From positions 593,307 through 657,306 of the forward strand of contig JBEWZL010000124.1 in the NCBI GenBank assembly GCA_045837725.1: a stretch of 64,000 nucleotides of DNA, given 5' to 3'. The stretch is from Vermamoeba vermiformis. Its lineage: Eukaryota > Tubulinea > Echinamoebida. Below are positions 1-11,665 of the stretch, one piece after another. Position numbers and translations under genes: made by a program. The notes beneath the pieces were generated by a model that ran no database searches, had not been told where the DNA came from, and saw only the letters and a program-made list of their open reading frames with translations. Each line of letters begins with the position of its first letter. Positions within the stretch are counted from its first letter, which is position 1.

Positions 1-1374
1 TCCCGGCAAAAGGTACGTGGCCACATCCAGAGTTGACGCCCTTGTGGCATATTTACAAGCCTTACTAACGCCTTCTAATATTAGTCTCGATCATTACTAT
101 GGCGAGAACAATCCCTTGCCATTAGAAATATGTATAGAAGTAGCGATTGAGATCTGCCGTGGAATGAGTTTTCTGCATCAAAGCAGCTTTTTGCATTTGG
201 ATCTCAAACCTCAAAATCTTCTTGTAGTCTCATTAGATATGACTACAGTAAGCTAATATTACACATATTTACAAATTAACTAACAATCTTAATCAGCCTG
301 CTCCTCACATTAAGATCGCGGATTTCGGCGTCAGTCGATTATTAGGACAAAGACTAAGCAGAGCTAGTAAGTATACAATAATACTTATATATTCGTTATT
401 ACCAGTATATAATATGAAATATTTTAGCTGTTCAAGGAAGTCCGATCTACCAAGCACCAGAAGTTTTTTCGGATTTCGCTTTGACGAGGCCAGCGGACGT
501 TTACAGTTTTGCCGTAACATTATGGGAAATGACTACTGGTCTCAAGCCATTCGATAAGCACTCACATTTGGATTATTTCAAGTTTTTGGACATGCGTGCA
601 TCAGGCGAGTTACCAGGCCCAATTCCGGCTAATAACCCGCTCAAGGACATCTTGAATCAATGTCTCGATCCCAAACCTGAAAACAGACCGTCGTTCTCAG
701 AATTAATCAACCAATTAGAAGCTATAAAACAAAAACCTGCGCCCAGCTGGCGTGCGTCAAGTGTGCAGCGTCACTCGATCCAGAAAGTTTATCTGCGACA
801 TTTGCAAGACTTTGAAGAAGCGAAGAAAAAGGCTCTATCAGCTCCTAATAATACAAATGTTAAGCCAGAGAAGGTTGCGAACAAATTTCAAGTCGGCGAA
901 GACGTTAAACAGATCTTCCAGCGGATGCGGGTAAACGAAGACGAAAGCGACTACGCAGTGTTTGAATATGACGACACGAACTCGTTGAAAGTTTCTACGA
1001 GCGCTAAAGATGGAATGGAAGGTCAGTACAATTAATTTTCTGGAAAGTGATGTTCGATCGAGATCTAACTTTCGTACTTAGGTCTCAAAAAATACTTACA
1101 AGAACGAGAAAATCAACGACTATATGTTTACTATCGCGCAAGGTTTACAGACGAGTATTCGAGCCAATACAAGTTTGTATTCATTACCTGGGTCACTGAA
1201 AAGGTCCCTGCCTTCAAACGCGCATTTGTTTCTACGGACAAAGCCATCGTTAAACAAGTCGTTAAAGACTTTACGCTAGAATTATTTATTAGTAGCACTG
1301 ATGAGCTTGATGAAGGCAAAATTGTACAGAAAGTCAAAGACATGTCAAATAATAACACCAATATTTCAATGTAA
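1..1374 (+). CDS. TKL-like protein kinase fused to a C-terminal coactosin/ADF-H domain (5' end cut off)
   Basis: Predicted actin-linked signalling kinase; the N-lobe lies outside the window. Exons read here: up to 12, 85-247, 297-366, 428-1021 and 1082-1374. The kinase part shows the catalytic loop HLDLKPQN, the metal-binding DFG in IADFGVSR, an APE-like QAPEV, and the late subdomains DVYSFAVTLWEM and RPSFSEL, all intact. After a Lys-rich linker of about 90 residues comes a coactosin-type actin-depolymerising-factor homology fold: DYAVFEYDD, YVYYRARF, FVFITWVTEKV, and a terminal DKAIVKQVVKDF. The domain calls come from family motifs that I recognise. The joining of the two domains is read directly from continuous in-frame exons. 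A direct link between kinase signalling and actin filaments is inference. The 3' flank has AATAAA-like signals at about 1,376. Confidence 0.85.
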
Positions 1375-1508
1375 AAATAAACAATACACCGTTATTTATT
1401 ATTGTAATTAAACTTGACTGCAACTCACAATAATTGATAAACAATAATTACTTCGGTCAAAAAAATTCGTAGTAATTCACAACAAGCACAGTTTACGATA
1501 ATAGTTTT

Positions 1509-2793
1509 TTATGGAGACCACTCAGCGTATTTGAAGCCGCATTCGCTCTTTGCCAAGCGAGTATTTCCATCGACATAACCAGTACGGCAAGCGAAGAAGT
1601 ACAGTCTGCCATTATCGTAACCGACTGCTTGATGCAATCGCGCGTTGTCAGGCGATGCTTGAACGAACTTTGTAACGAACTGCCACGAATTATCATTTTG
1701 CCTTTTGAGCACGAAAGCAGATCCACCGTTCTGAACTCGGGTAAAGTTGTAGTTGTCGTACGGAGCAGAGACAATAACAGTATTATCATCAATATATAAC
1801 AAGTCGTATCCTAATCCACCACTCGGCTTCAAATCACTTCCCATATCCTCTTGCCCAATGCTCGTCGTTACCACCCACACGTCTTGTCCACCAATTCCGT
1901 ACTGAAGGGCCAATACGTTGGAACTCTCATATTGATGAGCATTAATATAATTTGGGGTTGTTGCAGCCACCAGTGACAGATCGCCAGTGTACACCAGGGG
2001 ATTGCCAAATTGGTAGCGACCACTCGTGGAGAATGAAGCAGTGACGTTCCAAGAATAGTCAGGCTGGCGTATGGCAATGGAGGTAGTAGAGGGGCTATAT
2101 AACACCACCCAATCTTCGTTGATGCTAACGCTGGATCCGAGCGCATCTTGAGACGCAATTTCTTGCCATTCGCCATTCACTTTCCCATACGTAAGGAGAT
2201 TTCCGGTATCACTACTAGGCCAAACAATAGTATCATCTTTCATTACTCGTGCACGGTCGCTAGTAAAAGCAGTAACGTTTCGTACGCCAATAACGTTGCG
2301 CGATCCGTCGACTTCGAAAACAGTTTGGAGGCACAGGAATATCTTGCCGTTGGTAGTGGCTCTTCTATGAATATATCCAATGGACCAGGCACAAGTAATA
2401 GGCGGTTCTACGGTGCTGTAAGTTCCATCGTTATTTTTGAAGATCAGAATGGGCGAGTAACCGTTGAGTATGATCCCCACGCCGTTCACAAACGATGCAC
2501 CGGGATAATTAGGGCGGCCAAAATAAGGATCTGGCCATTTTCCAGCTTGCCATACAGGCGTGTGGATAAAATCGCCAACAGTGATGGTCTAAAATATTAG
2601 CTTAGAACCAAAAATGCAAATTTTCTATATTGAGGGTTGGGAAAATTTTTTTTTTATATTATATCTTTGAGTTTCATTCGAATTCATAACGAGTTATGCA
2701 AGAAAAAAAAAATTGCCTCAGATTAGTACTTACTGCAATACCAAAACAAGCGCTGAAGAAAGTAAAGATTAGAAAAACCACTGTCGTCTTCAT
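1509..2793 (-). CDS. Secreted beta-propeller-like (FG-GAP-type) protein
   Basis: Two exons on the minus strand, 2793-2734 and 2588-1509, joined by an intron of 145 bases. Exon 1 encodes a clear signal peptide (MKTTVVFLIF, then FFSACFGIA). The mature part is about 360 residues rich in Gly, Asn, Tyr and Trp. Near its C-terminus a blade resembles integrin-alpha FG-GAP repeats: GYDLLYIDDNTVIVSAPYD, then GSAFVLKRQNDNSW. No membrane segment is evident, so it is probably secreted or surface associated. It is a divergent head-to-head neighbour of a related gene starting at 2898, with only 104 bases between the start codons. Both proteins share a GKIF-containing N-terminal blade. The exact ligand or role cannot be told. 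FG-GAP assignment is moderate. Confidence 0.75.
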
Positions 2794-2897
2794 ATGTTGC
2801 TTAAGTAACAGGTTAATACAAAGATTAAAAAGTGTAAAACAGTTCCGCCTATTAATAGCAACAAAAAAAGTTAAACATTTTATTTTAATCTTTACTC
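2794..2897. promoter_or_regulatory. Short shared intergenic region between divergent secreted paralogues
   Basis: Only 104 bases separate the start codons of two divergently transcribed, related secreted-protein genes. Both promoters must lie here or inside the flanking 5' regions, so co-expression is likely (inference). No specific factor site was recognised. Confidence 0.4.
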
Positions 2898-4451
2898 ATG
2901 ATGAAAGCAGCAGCGCGCATTTTTCTTGCTATTTATTTGTGGAGCGTTGCGTCCGCAACCGCAGCGGATGTGCCCGTAAGTGCTGCATTGAATTAATGAT
3001 TTATTTACGTTATTAATAATTCGCAAGGTTGTGTACGCTAAATATGCTAACGCTACTTACTCTGGCAATCGACCTTCTTTGGATCTATTTGGCGACGCTC
3101 TTTTTATTGGCTGCAATCCGCCTTTTGGTAAAGCTAGCGCAATTTATGTTCCAAGATCTGATGGAACCTATCAAACAATTAACAACGTTGTTGAAAACAT
3201 GCCAAATGGTACAGAGTACTGCAGAGGCCCAATTTCCTCCGAGTTTTTTTATTTCAACTCTGGAACTACCGGCAAGATCTTTTTCAACTCGCGTGTTGAC
3301 GGCAACACAGTCAATTCTTTAACGGTATTCTTTACTCTCGACGAGAACTATCAACCAACAAATATCAAAGAGCTACCTATCGGTTTCAACAAATTTCAGG
3401 CCTTGCCAACCGGAGCTATCTACGGTAGTCTGGTTGGCCTTGACTGGAGGCAGCGCCCAGGTAGTTGTTGACTTTACAAACGGCGAATGGACTTACGAAT
3501 TTGTGAACAAAACATTGCCGAAGAATGTGAGCACCACTGGAACTTGTTCTTATGGAGCCTATCAAGTGAACAGTAGAACCGTAGACAACAACCTGCAGCC
3601 TCAGGTGTACTGCATGCAGTCTGATTTGACCTGGGCCTTCATTCAACAACCTGTGTATACTGATTTGGACCAATACGACAACACTACACTAGATTTTTAT
3701 TTCAACGGTGAGGACATTATTAGCTTCACTGGCCGCAGTAAAGGTTTGGCAACTGGAGGCACACTTTATATGGGTCGATTGGATGGCACTGTGGTCACTA
3801 GTTTTAATATGATAGACTACGGTGAAAACTTCGATTATGTCCGAGAGGACACTTACTTGTGGGCTGATGATATTGTTATGGATTAACAAAGATTTGGCAG
3901 TGATGATTACCTTAGAATTGCCAAAGATATTCGATGACGTGGGAGGCCAAAGCGGCGGCAGTATCGGCATCGTGGTCCGTGACGAGAACGACAATTGGAA
4001 ACTTGGCGGAAAAATCAAGTTGGACGATACATTGCCTAATATGTATTTAAATCAAATGGGTGTGACGAAATCTTCTATTATGGCATTCGGTAATTCGTTA
4101 ATCCCTGGAAACAGAACCATCTACACGTACCCGGTGTGCTTCAAAGACCAACTTAATGTGACCTGCAAACAGAACGTTCAACTCAACAGCTACGATCAGA
4201 ACAATCCTCCCGCCCTCACTGACGCGTACTCATACGAGGACGATGGATGTGGCAAGCCTGACGTGAGTACTCAAAGCATCAACTTCGCAAATGAAGATAG
4301 CTCGGCTGTTATGCGCTTCGAACGACTTGGCGTGAAGGTCGGTCAATGCACTGTCACATTTACTTGCCCAAGACCGAAAACGTCTGTTGGTGACCAAGGA
4401 GCAGTGCAGTTTGGTGGCATCGTTGGTCTTCTCGCTTTGATTTTTCTCTAA
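2898..4451 (+). CDS. Secreted FG-GAP-like paralogue with two frame breaks
   Basis: Exon 1 (2898-2975) encodes a signal peptide (MMKAAARIFLAIYLW). Exon 2 starts at 3028. The product of about 500 residues has beta-propeller-like blades, for example DENDNWKLGGKIKL, many N-glycosylation sequons, and ends in a hydrophobic tail (FGGIVGLLALIFL) that could be a GPI-anchor signal. The reading frame moves forward by one base twice: near 3440-3447, where the local protein makes sense only if one base is skipped before TGGSAQVVV, and near 3880-3886, where VMD is followed by a stop in one frame and NKDLAV continues in the next. Both breaks look like a single surplus base. Either the assembly has small insertion errors or this copy is a young pseudogene. 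Coding quality on both sides of each break is good. Confidence 0.7.
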
Positions 4452-4495
4452 TATAATGGCCTAATTCAATAAATGATTAAAAAAATTATTTACTC

Positions 4496-4692
4496 AGTGA
4501 TTGTAATGGCCTTTCAATTGCTCGAATAATCCGTCACTGAGGTTGTTGCATCCGCGTAACTTCAATTGCGCGCAATCTCTCAATTATTCCGCTGCGCAAG
4601 AACTCCACCAATGTTCAGCCAGTCTTCATAATGCCGTCGTTAATGGATGGTAAATAAGGATAAGCCTTGCATTCTTAACGTTGTCTTTTGTA
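4496..4692 (-). pseudogene. Decayed partial copy of the nearby F-box/LRR gene
   Basis: This stretch repeats the downstream LRR gene in the same orientation. Bases from 4496 (GTGATTGTAATGGCC onward) track those from 6997 with scattered substitutions and small indels. The match then jumps at about 4620 to sequence equivalent to about 7252 and ends near 4692, equivalent to about 7326. About 135 bases of the parent are therefore missing from the middle. No useful reading frame survives. It is a local duplicate that has degenerated. It lies between the FG-GAP-like gene and the small membrane-protein gene. Confidence 0.85.
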
Positions 4693-4794
4693 CTTTTTAA
4701 TCGGAATTTCGTTAAAATTCGCTTCAAGAATAGACTATCCGACCTAAAAGGCTCACGCACTCGTTGGCCCTTCATTCTTGAACACATCGCGACA

Positions 4795-5302
4795 ATGGTG
4801 CAACTTAGAGGACTTCTACCGCGCTTGTCTGCCTACGACGAAAAATTTAGCAAAAAAACTGCGAACTCGTACGCATCTGCTAAATCTGGAGCAAGCTCTC
4901 TACTATCAACAGGATTAATCGTCTCCTACATTCTAACAGTAAGGTAGGTATTGATTATGGTTATAGAAAGAATATACTTAATATTTAAATAGGTCTCTGG
5001 CAATGCAGAATTCTTTTGGGTTTGCGTTTGCGATGGCTCTTTGTGGCTTACTATTCTCGTTCACGAAACTAATTCTTGGTGTCATTCTGAGCGCTTCGGA
5101 CCTTACTGCTCCCCGATCTTCAGGGCAACAAGACGCAGAAACAGGTGCTAATGAGCGATTATCAGATGGCCCGGAAGAAGAGCCTCAAGTGATCCGAGGA
5201 GAAATTCGAGCCATAAACCTGGCTCTTTTGATCACGGATGTGTTTCTCTCGGTGTGTACAGGATCTCTTGCTGGTGTAGGTTATACCATCAATACTGCAT
5301 AA
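4795..5302 (+). CDS. Small multi-pass membrane protein, function unknown
   Basis: Two exons (4795-4943, 4993-5302) give 152 residues. I chose the ATG at 4795 because it opens MVQLRGLLPRLSAYD just before the first helix. Hydrophobic segments are at about residues 36-50 (LLSTGLIVSYILTV), 58-83 (GFAFAMALCGLLFSFTKLILG) and 123-148 (INLALLITDVFLSVC). A hydrophilic acidic loop with Asp, Glu and Gln lies between the second and third. I do not recognise the family; the layout with three or four helices recalls MARVEL-like proteins, but no signature is visible. The frame across the 49-base intron is kept only by splicing at 4944-4992. Confidence 0.65.
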
Positions 5303-5485
5303 ATTTGTTTTTACTTGCATGCTTCCGAAGATTGTTTTGATAGTTCTTTCATTACGCTTAATTCTCGTTTTACGTGATTTTGCCAAAGCAGGCAAAAATA
5401 TTAGCTTGGAATTTCATAGCAAAAGTGGACCGGTGCAGCGTATAACATACTTTTAAAGACAAATTTACAAAATATTTACATTAAT

Positions 5486-8400
5486 CTAATTAGAGTAATC
5501 TAGTACTTGAGTATTCGGCAAGGAGCTTTGAGATCCGGTTTGATTGGTATTATTGGTGCTATTATCTTCGTCTATATTATAACTCCAGCCATCCCAATGC
5601 AACTGTGACGAATTCAACGAGCTTTTTAGACTTGAGCCACTAGAAATGATATTTTGTTTAGTCAATGCGCTCGGTACTTGTTCGTTATTTTCTTCATCGT
5701 TACCATTCTTAGCAGCCTCATCTTCGACATGCTGGCTGTTGCTCTCGACAAATTTCAGTACATCAGCCATATCCACGTTATCACTAGTGTTGGTCTCGCT
5801 TAAAGGCAAGTGAGATTTGAGCGCGTCATCGACTGGCAACTCTTTCTTGATCTCGTCAAGTAGTGCGTCAACGTCTTCGTGTTTGCTGGACTTGAGGCTA
5901 CCATTGCTCTTGTGGAGATTGGAATCGACTTGCATAGCTTCAGTGGGCTGCTGGGGCTTAGTTTCAGCTGGTTCTTGCTTCACCTCACCGGTACCAAGCT
6001 CGCTGATGCGCAGCTCTTGACTGCGTGTCAACATAAACTCGCTCATATCAATGCCATCCAAGGCCTCAGCAAAATCAGCATCGAGTGGGGCTGGTGCTGG
6101 TGCGGGTTGTGGTGCCGGCTGCTCTTCTTCTTTCGGGAAGGCAAAGGCTTCGATTCTCTTGGGACTCTTGGGCTTTGACGGAGATGGGGGCGGGAATAAC
6201 GATCTCTTGGCAGCTGAAGGGGCTGGGGCAGGTGACTTGGGCTGTGCGGCGTGTCCATTAGGCGTTGCCAGGTGCTTTTGAGGCGTGCTGGACAAGCTGC
6301 GTGGCGGTGATCTGCTGGGACTTCGTGCAGGTGATTTGGCCTTCATGGGTGTCGTGATAGGCTTCAACAAACCAGCGGCCTTGAGTCGGTCGTGAAGACT
6401 TTGCAACTCTTTAATCGTTTGGATCTTGCAGCTGGCCTCGCCGACAAACTCCGACTCTTCCACTGAATTGACACGATGATCGGACAACGTGCTGGCCACG
6501 ACAAAGTTGTGACGGATGAAGGTGACTTGTTCGAGAATTCTGTCGTACTCGCGGATATTTGTCTCGTAGATGGCTTTGAGCTCCTGCGCTGGTCTGCGGA
6601 ACAAAGTTTTTCCGACTGAATCGAAGGCAGTGACGTTGCATTGGCCAGTGTGATCGCCAATCAACATTTTCAAACGGTAACTTGTGCTCGGGACGTCCAA
6701 CTCAATAAAGCAATGTTCGCAGAAGAATTTTCCGTCGCCAGCACCAGTCGGCAAGACACGTCTGTTGCACTGTGGGCACGAGCTGTACCAAGGCACTTGA
6801 CCGCTCGGCATCACTGTCTTGATGAAGGCTGACACCAAGTGATAGCCCTTCACAGCTGAGATGTACTGGCGCACGTCGTTGACCGTGGCTTTCTTGACGA
6901 GTGGCTTCTGGAACTCGACTTTTTCACGCACGATTGACTCGAGTGTGGTCACGAGATCGAGTGACAAGTGACAGTGAACCAAGTCCAATTTTGGCAAGTG
7001 ATTGTAATGGCCTTTCAATTGCTCGAACAATCCGTCGCTGAGGTTGTTGCATCCGCGTAACTTCAATGCGCGCAATCTCTTCATTATTCCGCTGCGCAAA
7101 AACTCCACTAATGTTCCGTCGTGCATTTTAGGGTTGTACTGAAGTTCCAAGTTTTTGACGTGTGGTAAACGCGAGAGGCACGACACGATGGCTGCTGTCG
7201 AGATAGGACAGCTGTCTAAGCGGAGATCTACCAAATTAGGAAAGTGGTCTGGCAAGGTCTTCACAATGTCGTCGTTAATGGCTGGCAAATAAGACAAGTC
7301 TAGTGTTCTTAAAGTTGTCTTTTGCACGCCATCGAGTGCTTCGACCAGGGCTGTTCTATCGATATTTTTGCAACGTCTGAATGTCAGTTCTTCCAAATTA
7401 GGCAATGTTCTGATTATATTCTTGAAGATCTTAGCAGAAACGTTGCAATCAGAAATGATTATCGTCTTCAAGTTGGTGCATTTGCTGACCAATGTGTTGA
7501 TGCCCTTGTCAGTCACGGCATTGCAATCGAACAAATCAATCTTTGCAAGTGTTTTTTGCAATTCTCCGGCCACGAGAAATGCGAGGGTTTCATCAGTGAT
7601 CTGACATCGACGAAGCGAAATTTCTTCGAGTACTTTCATCTCGGACGCAATCTGCTTGATAAGCTACAAACATGAGCAACATTAGTACTTGCCTAACATA
7701 TTAACTTTTCGAGGAAGATCCGATCCAACAATGAGATCCAGATCAAAATTATTACTTACCTCGTCGTTGATCTTGCACTCCGTCAAGTTCAAAAATTTCA
7801 TGCCGGTGAATTTTGCAATGACGGTCAAAGTGTCGGAGGTGAGGGTAGAATTGCCCCACAAATCGAGTTCAGTCAAGTCAGTGCACTGATCCATCAATAG
7901 CTTGAACTTCTCGGGCACGATCAGACCACGACGCAACGACAATTGTTTCAGTGAATCACCGCTATTCTCGAATATCTTCTCCCAAGGAGCCACGTTCTCA
8001 AGCACGACCACATCCGTAAGATCCAACGAACGGAATTGGCGTTTGCTGAATAGCGATTCGATGATGGCGGTAGGTCCCATATAAGTACCCCACATATCAA
8101 TCTCGACGACATTCGGCGTGGCAGCAATGATCTGTTGGATCGCGTCGAGCGGAATAAATGTTTTGTGGAGTGACAAGACTTGCAGCTTTTCATGAACGAA
8201 TGCTGTCGTGTCGCTATTTTCAGTTTTAACTGCCGGCTGTTGCTGTTCTTTGATTTCTTCGGTCGGTACTTGCAGAGATTTCATGCGGATGCGGACTTTG
8301 GCTGCTTGAAGATTCTCCAAATTGGGACAAAGCTTCAATATTCTTATAAGTGCTAGTGGATCGTCGAATGTTGATTCTGAGATGTCCAAATGTCGTAATT

Positions 8401-9060
8401 TTGAAGCGATTGGGGTGAGAAGTTTGATCAGATCGTCGAGCGAAAAGTTGCAGTTTCGTACGTTAATCCACTCGAGGTTCTGGCACTTCGAAACCATATT
8501 AAATACTCTTAATCTAGCCTCTTTGTTGTATAGATTGTACGGGCGGCACAAGCGGAAGCTGAGATGCTTGACGTGGCTGAGAAATTCTAACGAGTGCACG
8601 ATCTTCGACCAAGAGCGCGAAAGTTGTGCCGCGATGCCAAAAGTTGATGGGAATGGCAAAAATGATAATATATAGGCGATTACATCGTTCGTTAAAAATT
8701 CAGTTTGATTTTCTTCGAACTTTTGTCGTTTGGCGGGAGGTCTAAAATAACGAAATTAATTTACAGAATAATTTATTATTTTGAGTATAACTTACTCTTC
8801 AACCGATCCTTCATTTGGCGTTATTTCCTCAATTTTTCGTTTTTTTGTTGCATTTTCCATTTGGATGTCTTTAATCTGTCAAACAAAGTTTCATTAATAA
8901 GGGTATCGAGAATGCAATCATAATGTGTTATCAAAATCATTGTCATAATTATTTTTCCATTATTCGCTGTAATCGATGAATTTCTAAGCTGGGAAGATTT
9001 TCAGATTCGACGAAAAGATCTCGGGTCCAAGGGTAATCATTTACGAACCTCGATATCCAT
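5486..9060 (-). CDS. F-box and leucine-rich-repeat protein with RPA70-type zinc-ribbon OB domain
   Basis: Four exons, 9060-9049, 8875-8796, 8741-7760 and 7663-5486, give exactly 1,083 codons plus stop. The N-terminus is basic (KKRK, KRQK), followed by an F-box at about residues 50-90 (DVIAYILSFLPFPSTF). Cysteine-containing-type LRRs run to about residue 600, for example LDLSYLPAINDDIV and LKLRGCNNLSDGLF. At about 640-770 there is a domain like the C-terminal OB fold of replication protein A: WYSSCPQC, then FFCEHC, then YRLKMLIGDHTGQCNVTAFD. The four zinc cysteines are present. The remaining 310 residues are Ser/Pro-rich and then acidic, with SPxR-type sites. F-box proteins bring substrates to SCF ubiquitin ligases, and the RPA fold binds single-stranded DNA. 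A ligase adaptor at damaged or replicating DNA is inference. Confidence 0.85.
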
Positions 9061-9922
9061 TGTTGGGCTGTTGTGTAGTGCAACGAAGTAAATTGTGTGA
9101 AAATGCAGTGTGAGCGGCGACAAGGATTTTGCTTTTTTCACGAGCGAAAATATATAACAGCCCGTGCATTGTTCCAACAACAGGCGTGTAACAGGCAATA
9201 ATGCTCTTTATTTGTTACTAAAAGCCGAGTATATAACGGCTTACTAGTAAAGCATTATTATTAGGTTATTCTGAGTCAAATTTTAATGATCAGTTTCATC
9301 TAGGTAAAGCTGGATTTTTCTGGGTGCAATCAAACCTAATATTTGCTTTTAAATATTGATTTACCTCGTATTTTCATTAAGCTGGTATTTTTAAAGCTTC
9401 GGTGTAATTTTGAAATTATTTTGGCGATCTTGATTACTCTCAGACTAGAACGGACTTACACCAATGGCGCTACAAGAATCATCGGTTGCATGAGCGAAGT
9501 GAAGTACGTAAGCCTGACGTCAGGACGTAGGTGAGGCTAGATGCTCAGGCCAAACTAGTATAGCAACTCCGTGGCCATTCGCTTCGTGTACGAGAAGAAA
9601 ACTTGCTGTTGTAATGCTTTCTAACTGATAATTTCTTGTTAGGCATTGTATTCAAGTGTCGCTTCAATCACATCATGTTGTCCTAATGCTGTCAATTGGT
9701 TTTCGTAAGCTGCCACAAATAAACAAATGAAATTCAACTGCTAATTAAGTCCCTTATTAGGCAAGACTGATAAGCGCATCTAAGCTTCACTTCCTTGGAC
9801 GCTATCTGTCATACATCAAAGATTTTTTCAGTGTCCGTTTTTGGGGTTGATACTTGTCATTATTACCAAACAATATTACACAACAACAATTCATAGATTC
9901 GATATTGCGATTAAAATTAGCA
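9061..9922. other. Gene-free interval between divergent genes
   Basis: No convincing reading frame. It separates the F-box/LRR gene (minus) from the dehydrogenase gene (plus) and should hold both promoters. Related AT-rich motifs of the form TATATAACRGC occur at about 9153 and 9230. I see no RNA gene. Confidence 0.5.
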
Positions 9923-11517
9923 ATGAAGAGACCCAGCGCAATCTTTTACGGATCTGTCTTTGTCTTGTTGTATCTCTCAGGCCTTTTACTTGCTAGCGTT
10001 TGGATTATAGTACTATCAACTATAGTCGCATATTTGACGCGAAGGTAAGTTGCTAAATTAACCGCTGACGATCTTATTTTTTTAATTTATTGCTAAATGC
10101 CTTTCTAACATAAAGAACAGAACTATCGAAGTTTACCTAATTGGCTAACGCTAAAGCTAGAAAGATACTAACCCCATTTTATATTTACGTTAGGTTCTTA
10201 TTTGAGACCTATTGGCAACTTCCAGTGCCTCAAAATGGCGCTATTCTTATTACAGGCACCTCTACGGGCATAGGAAAAGAGCTCTCATTTCATTTTGCAA
10301 AGCGTGGATTTATGGTAGGTTGAAATTCGTAATTTGGTTCAGAAACATGACAGATCTGAAATAAAAATTTGGTAGGTATTCGCGACTGTACGTAAGACTG
10401 AAGATGCCGAGAGGTTACATCGAGAGTGCCCTGAGAACAAGCAGTTACTCAAGACAGTCATTATGGGTAAGCAGCATAGATCTTCGAATTTCCTTTTTTG
10501 GAATTATTGAACAGTGCTGTATCTATTAATTTCGTGTCAATCTAGATACTACCAATGAAGATCAGGTTCGCGACGCAGTAGAAACAGTACGATCAGAGCT
10601 GAAACAAGCGAATAAACAATTATTCTGCGTGATCTGCAACGCTGCTGTGGCGGAGTGTTTTCCAGTGGAAACAACTACTAAGCAGGATTACGAGAAGACT
10701 TTCGGAAGTAAGCTCATAGCCATATTGCTTTATTGTACTAATTCGATTCATTTAAAGCGAACGTCTTCGGCACGATCTCGACGATAAAAAGCTTTGCTCC
10801 CTTACTGCGCGAATATACAGGTCAAGGCAGCCCTAGAATCATGTAAGCAATGATTTGACGGCGATATAAAGGAATTACTTAGATTTATATTCGTTACTAA
10901 CAATACTAAATTAAGCATTACTTCGAGCTTGGCTGGATTCCTTTCAACACAAGGATTAGGTCTCTATTGCGCCTCTAAGCACGTAAGCGAACGTAGTTAA
11001 TTAGATCCATATTAACGGGGCATCATTTAGGCTATTGAAGCTCTGGCGGATGCGTTACAAGTTGAACTCCGGTACTGGAATATTAAGGTCTCGCTTGTTC
11101 AGCCTGGTACATTCGACAGTCCGATGATAACCGATATCCAAACGGGCCCTAAATACGAAACCGAACAATACAACCAAATGATACAAAATTTCAGAAAATC
11201 TTTTGGATGTGAGTACTGAATTCATCGGTTAAGTTGCCTTATTTAGTAATAATGATGTACGTTTATAGCTATGTTAAAGCTCCTCGGAATGAAAGAGTTG
11301 AAGCCCTTAGTCGATGCATTTGACAAAGTTGTCCTCGCGAAGTATCCTCCGGCGAGAAGATCCGTCGGTACGTCCTCAAATTACTTTAAATATTAACGGA
11401 TCTAACCTTCTATCGCTAGGCATGGATGTTGACGCTAATTTCGTTACGCATTGCATGCCTGATTCGGCTATTTACTACACTTGGGTCTTTCTTGATACTC
11501 TTGCTGCGAAGCTCTAA
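9923..11517 (+). CDS. Short-chain dehydrogenase/reductase, membrane-anchored, retinol-dehydrogenase-like
   Basis: Nine exons (9923-10044, 10194-10314, 10376-10466, 10546-10707, 10758-10842, 10916-10982, 11031-11208, 11269-11367, 11420-11517) give 340 residues with all phases agreeing. Residues 8-40 form a hydrophobic anchor (FYGSVFVLLYLSG, then SVWIIVLSTIVAYL). The Rossmann NAD(P) motif is TGTSTGIGKE. The structural ICNAA motif, the catalytic serine in ITSSLAGF, and the tyrosine-lysine pair in YCASK are all present, followed by a PG motif in VQPGTFDSPM. The enzyme should oxidise or reduce a lipid-like alcohol or ketone at the endoplasmic-reticulum membrane; the substrate is not visible. I chose the ATG at 9923 because it sits directly before the anchor. 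Confidence 0.9.
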
Positions 11518-11665
11518 AAACTTAAAGCTGATAAATAAATTAAGCGATAACTCTGTTCTTGTTTCCATTTCGCCCACTAAACACGAGGCCTCAGGCTGAT
11601 CGGTTTGGATTTTTTTTTTGCTGCTGATCCATTTTTTACTGTCAGTTGTAAATAGATAAACACAC

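Noticed and set aside
3434-3890. Tiny introns to explain the frame breaks in the secreted paralogue
   Set aside because: Every GT-AG pair tried (29-75 bases) removes conserved blade sequence or brings in a stop codon.
7368-7604. Plus-strand frames opposite the F-box/LRR exon
   Set aside because: They are antisense shadows of the LRR coding strand, with no domain or start context.
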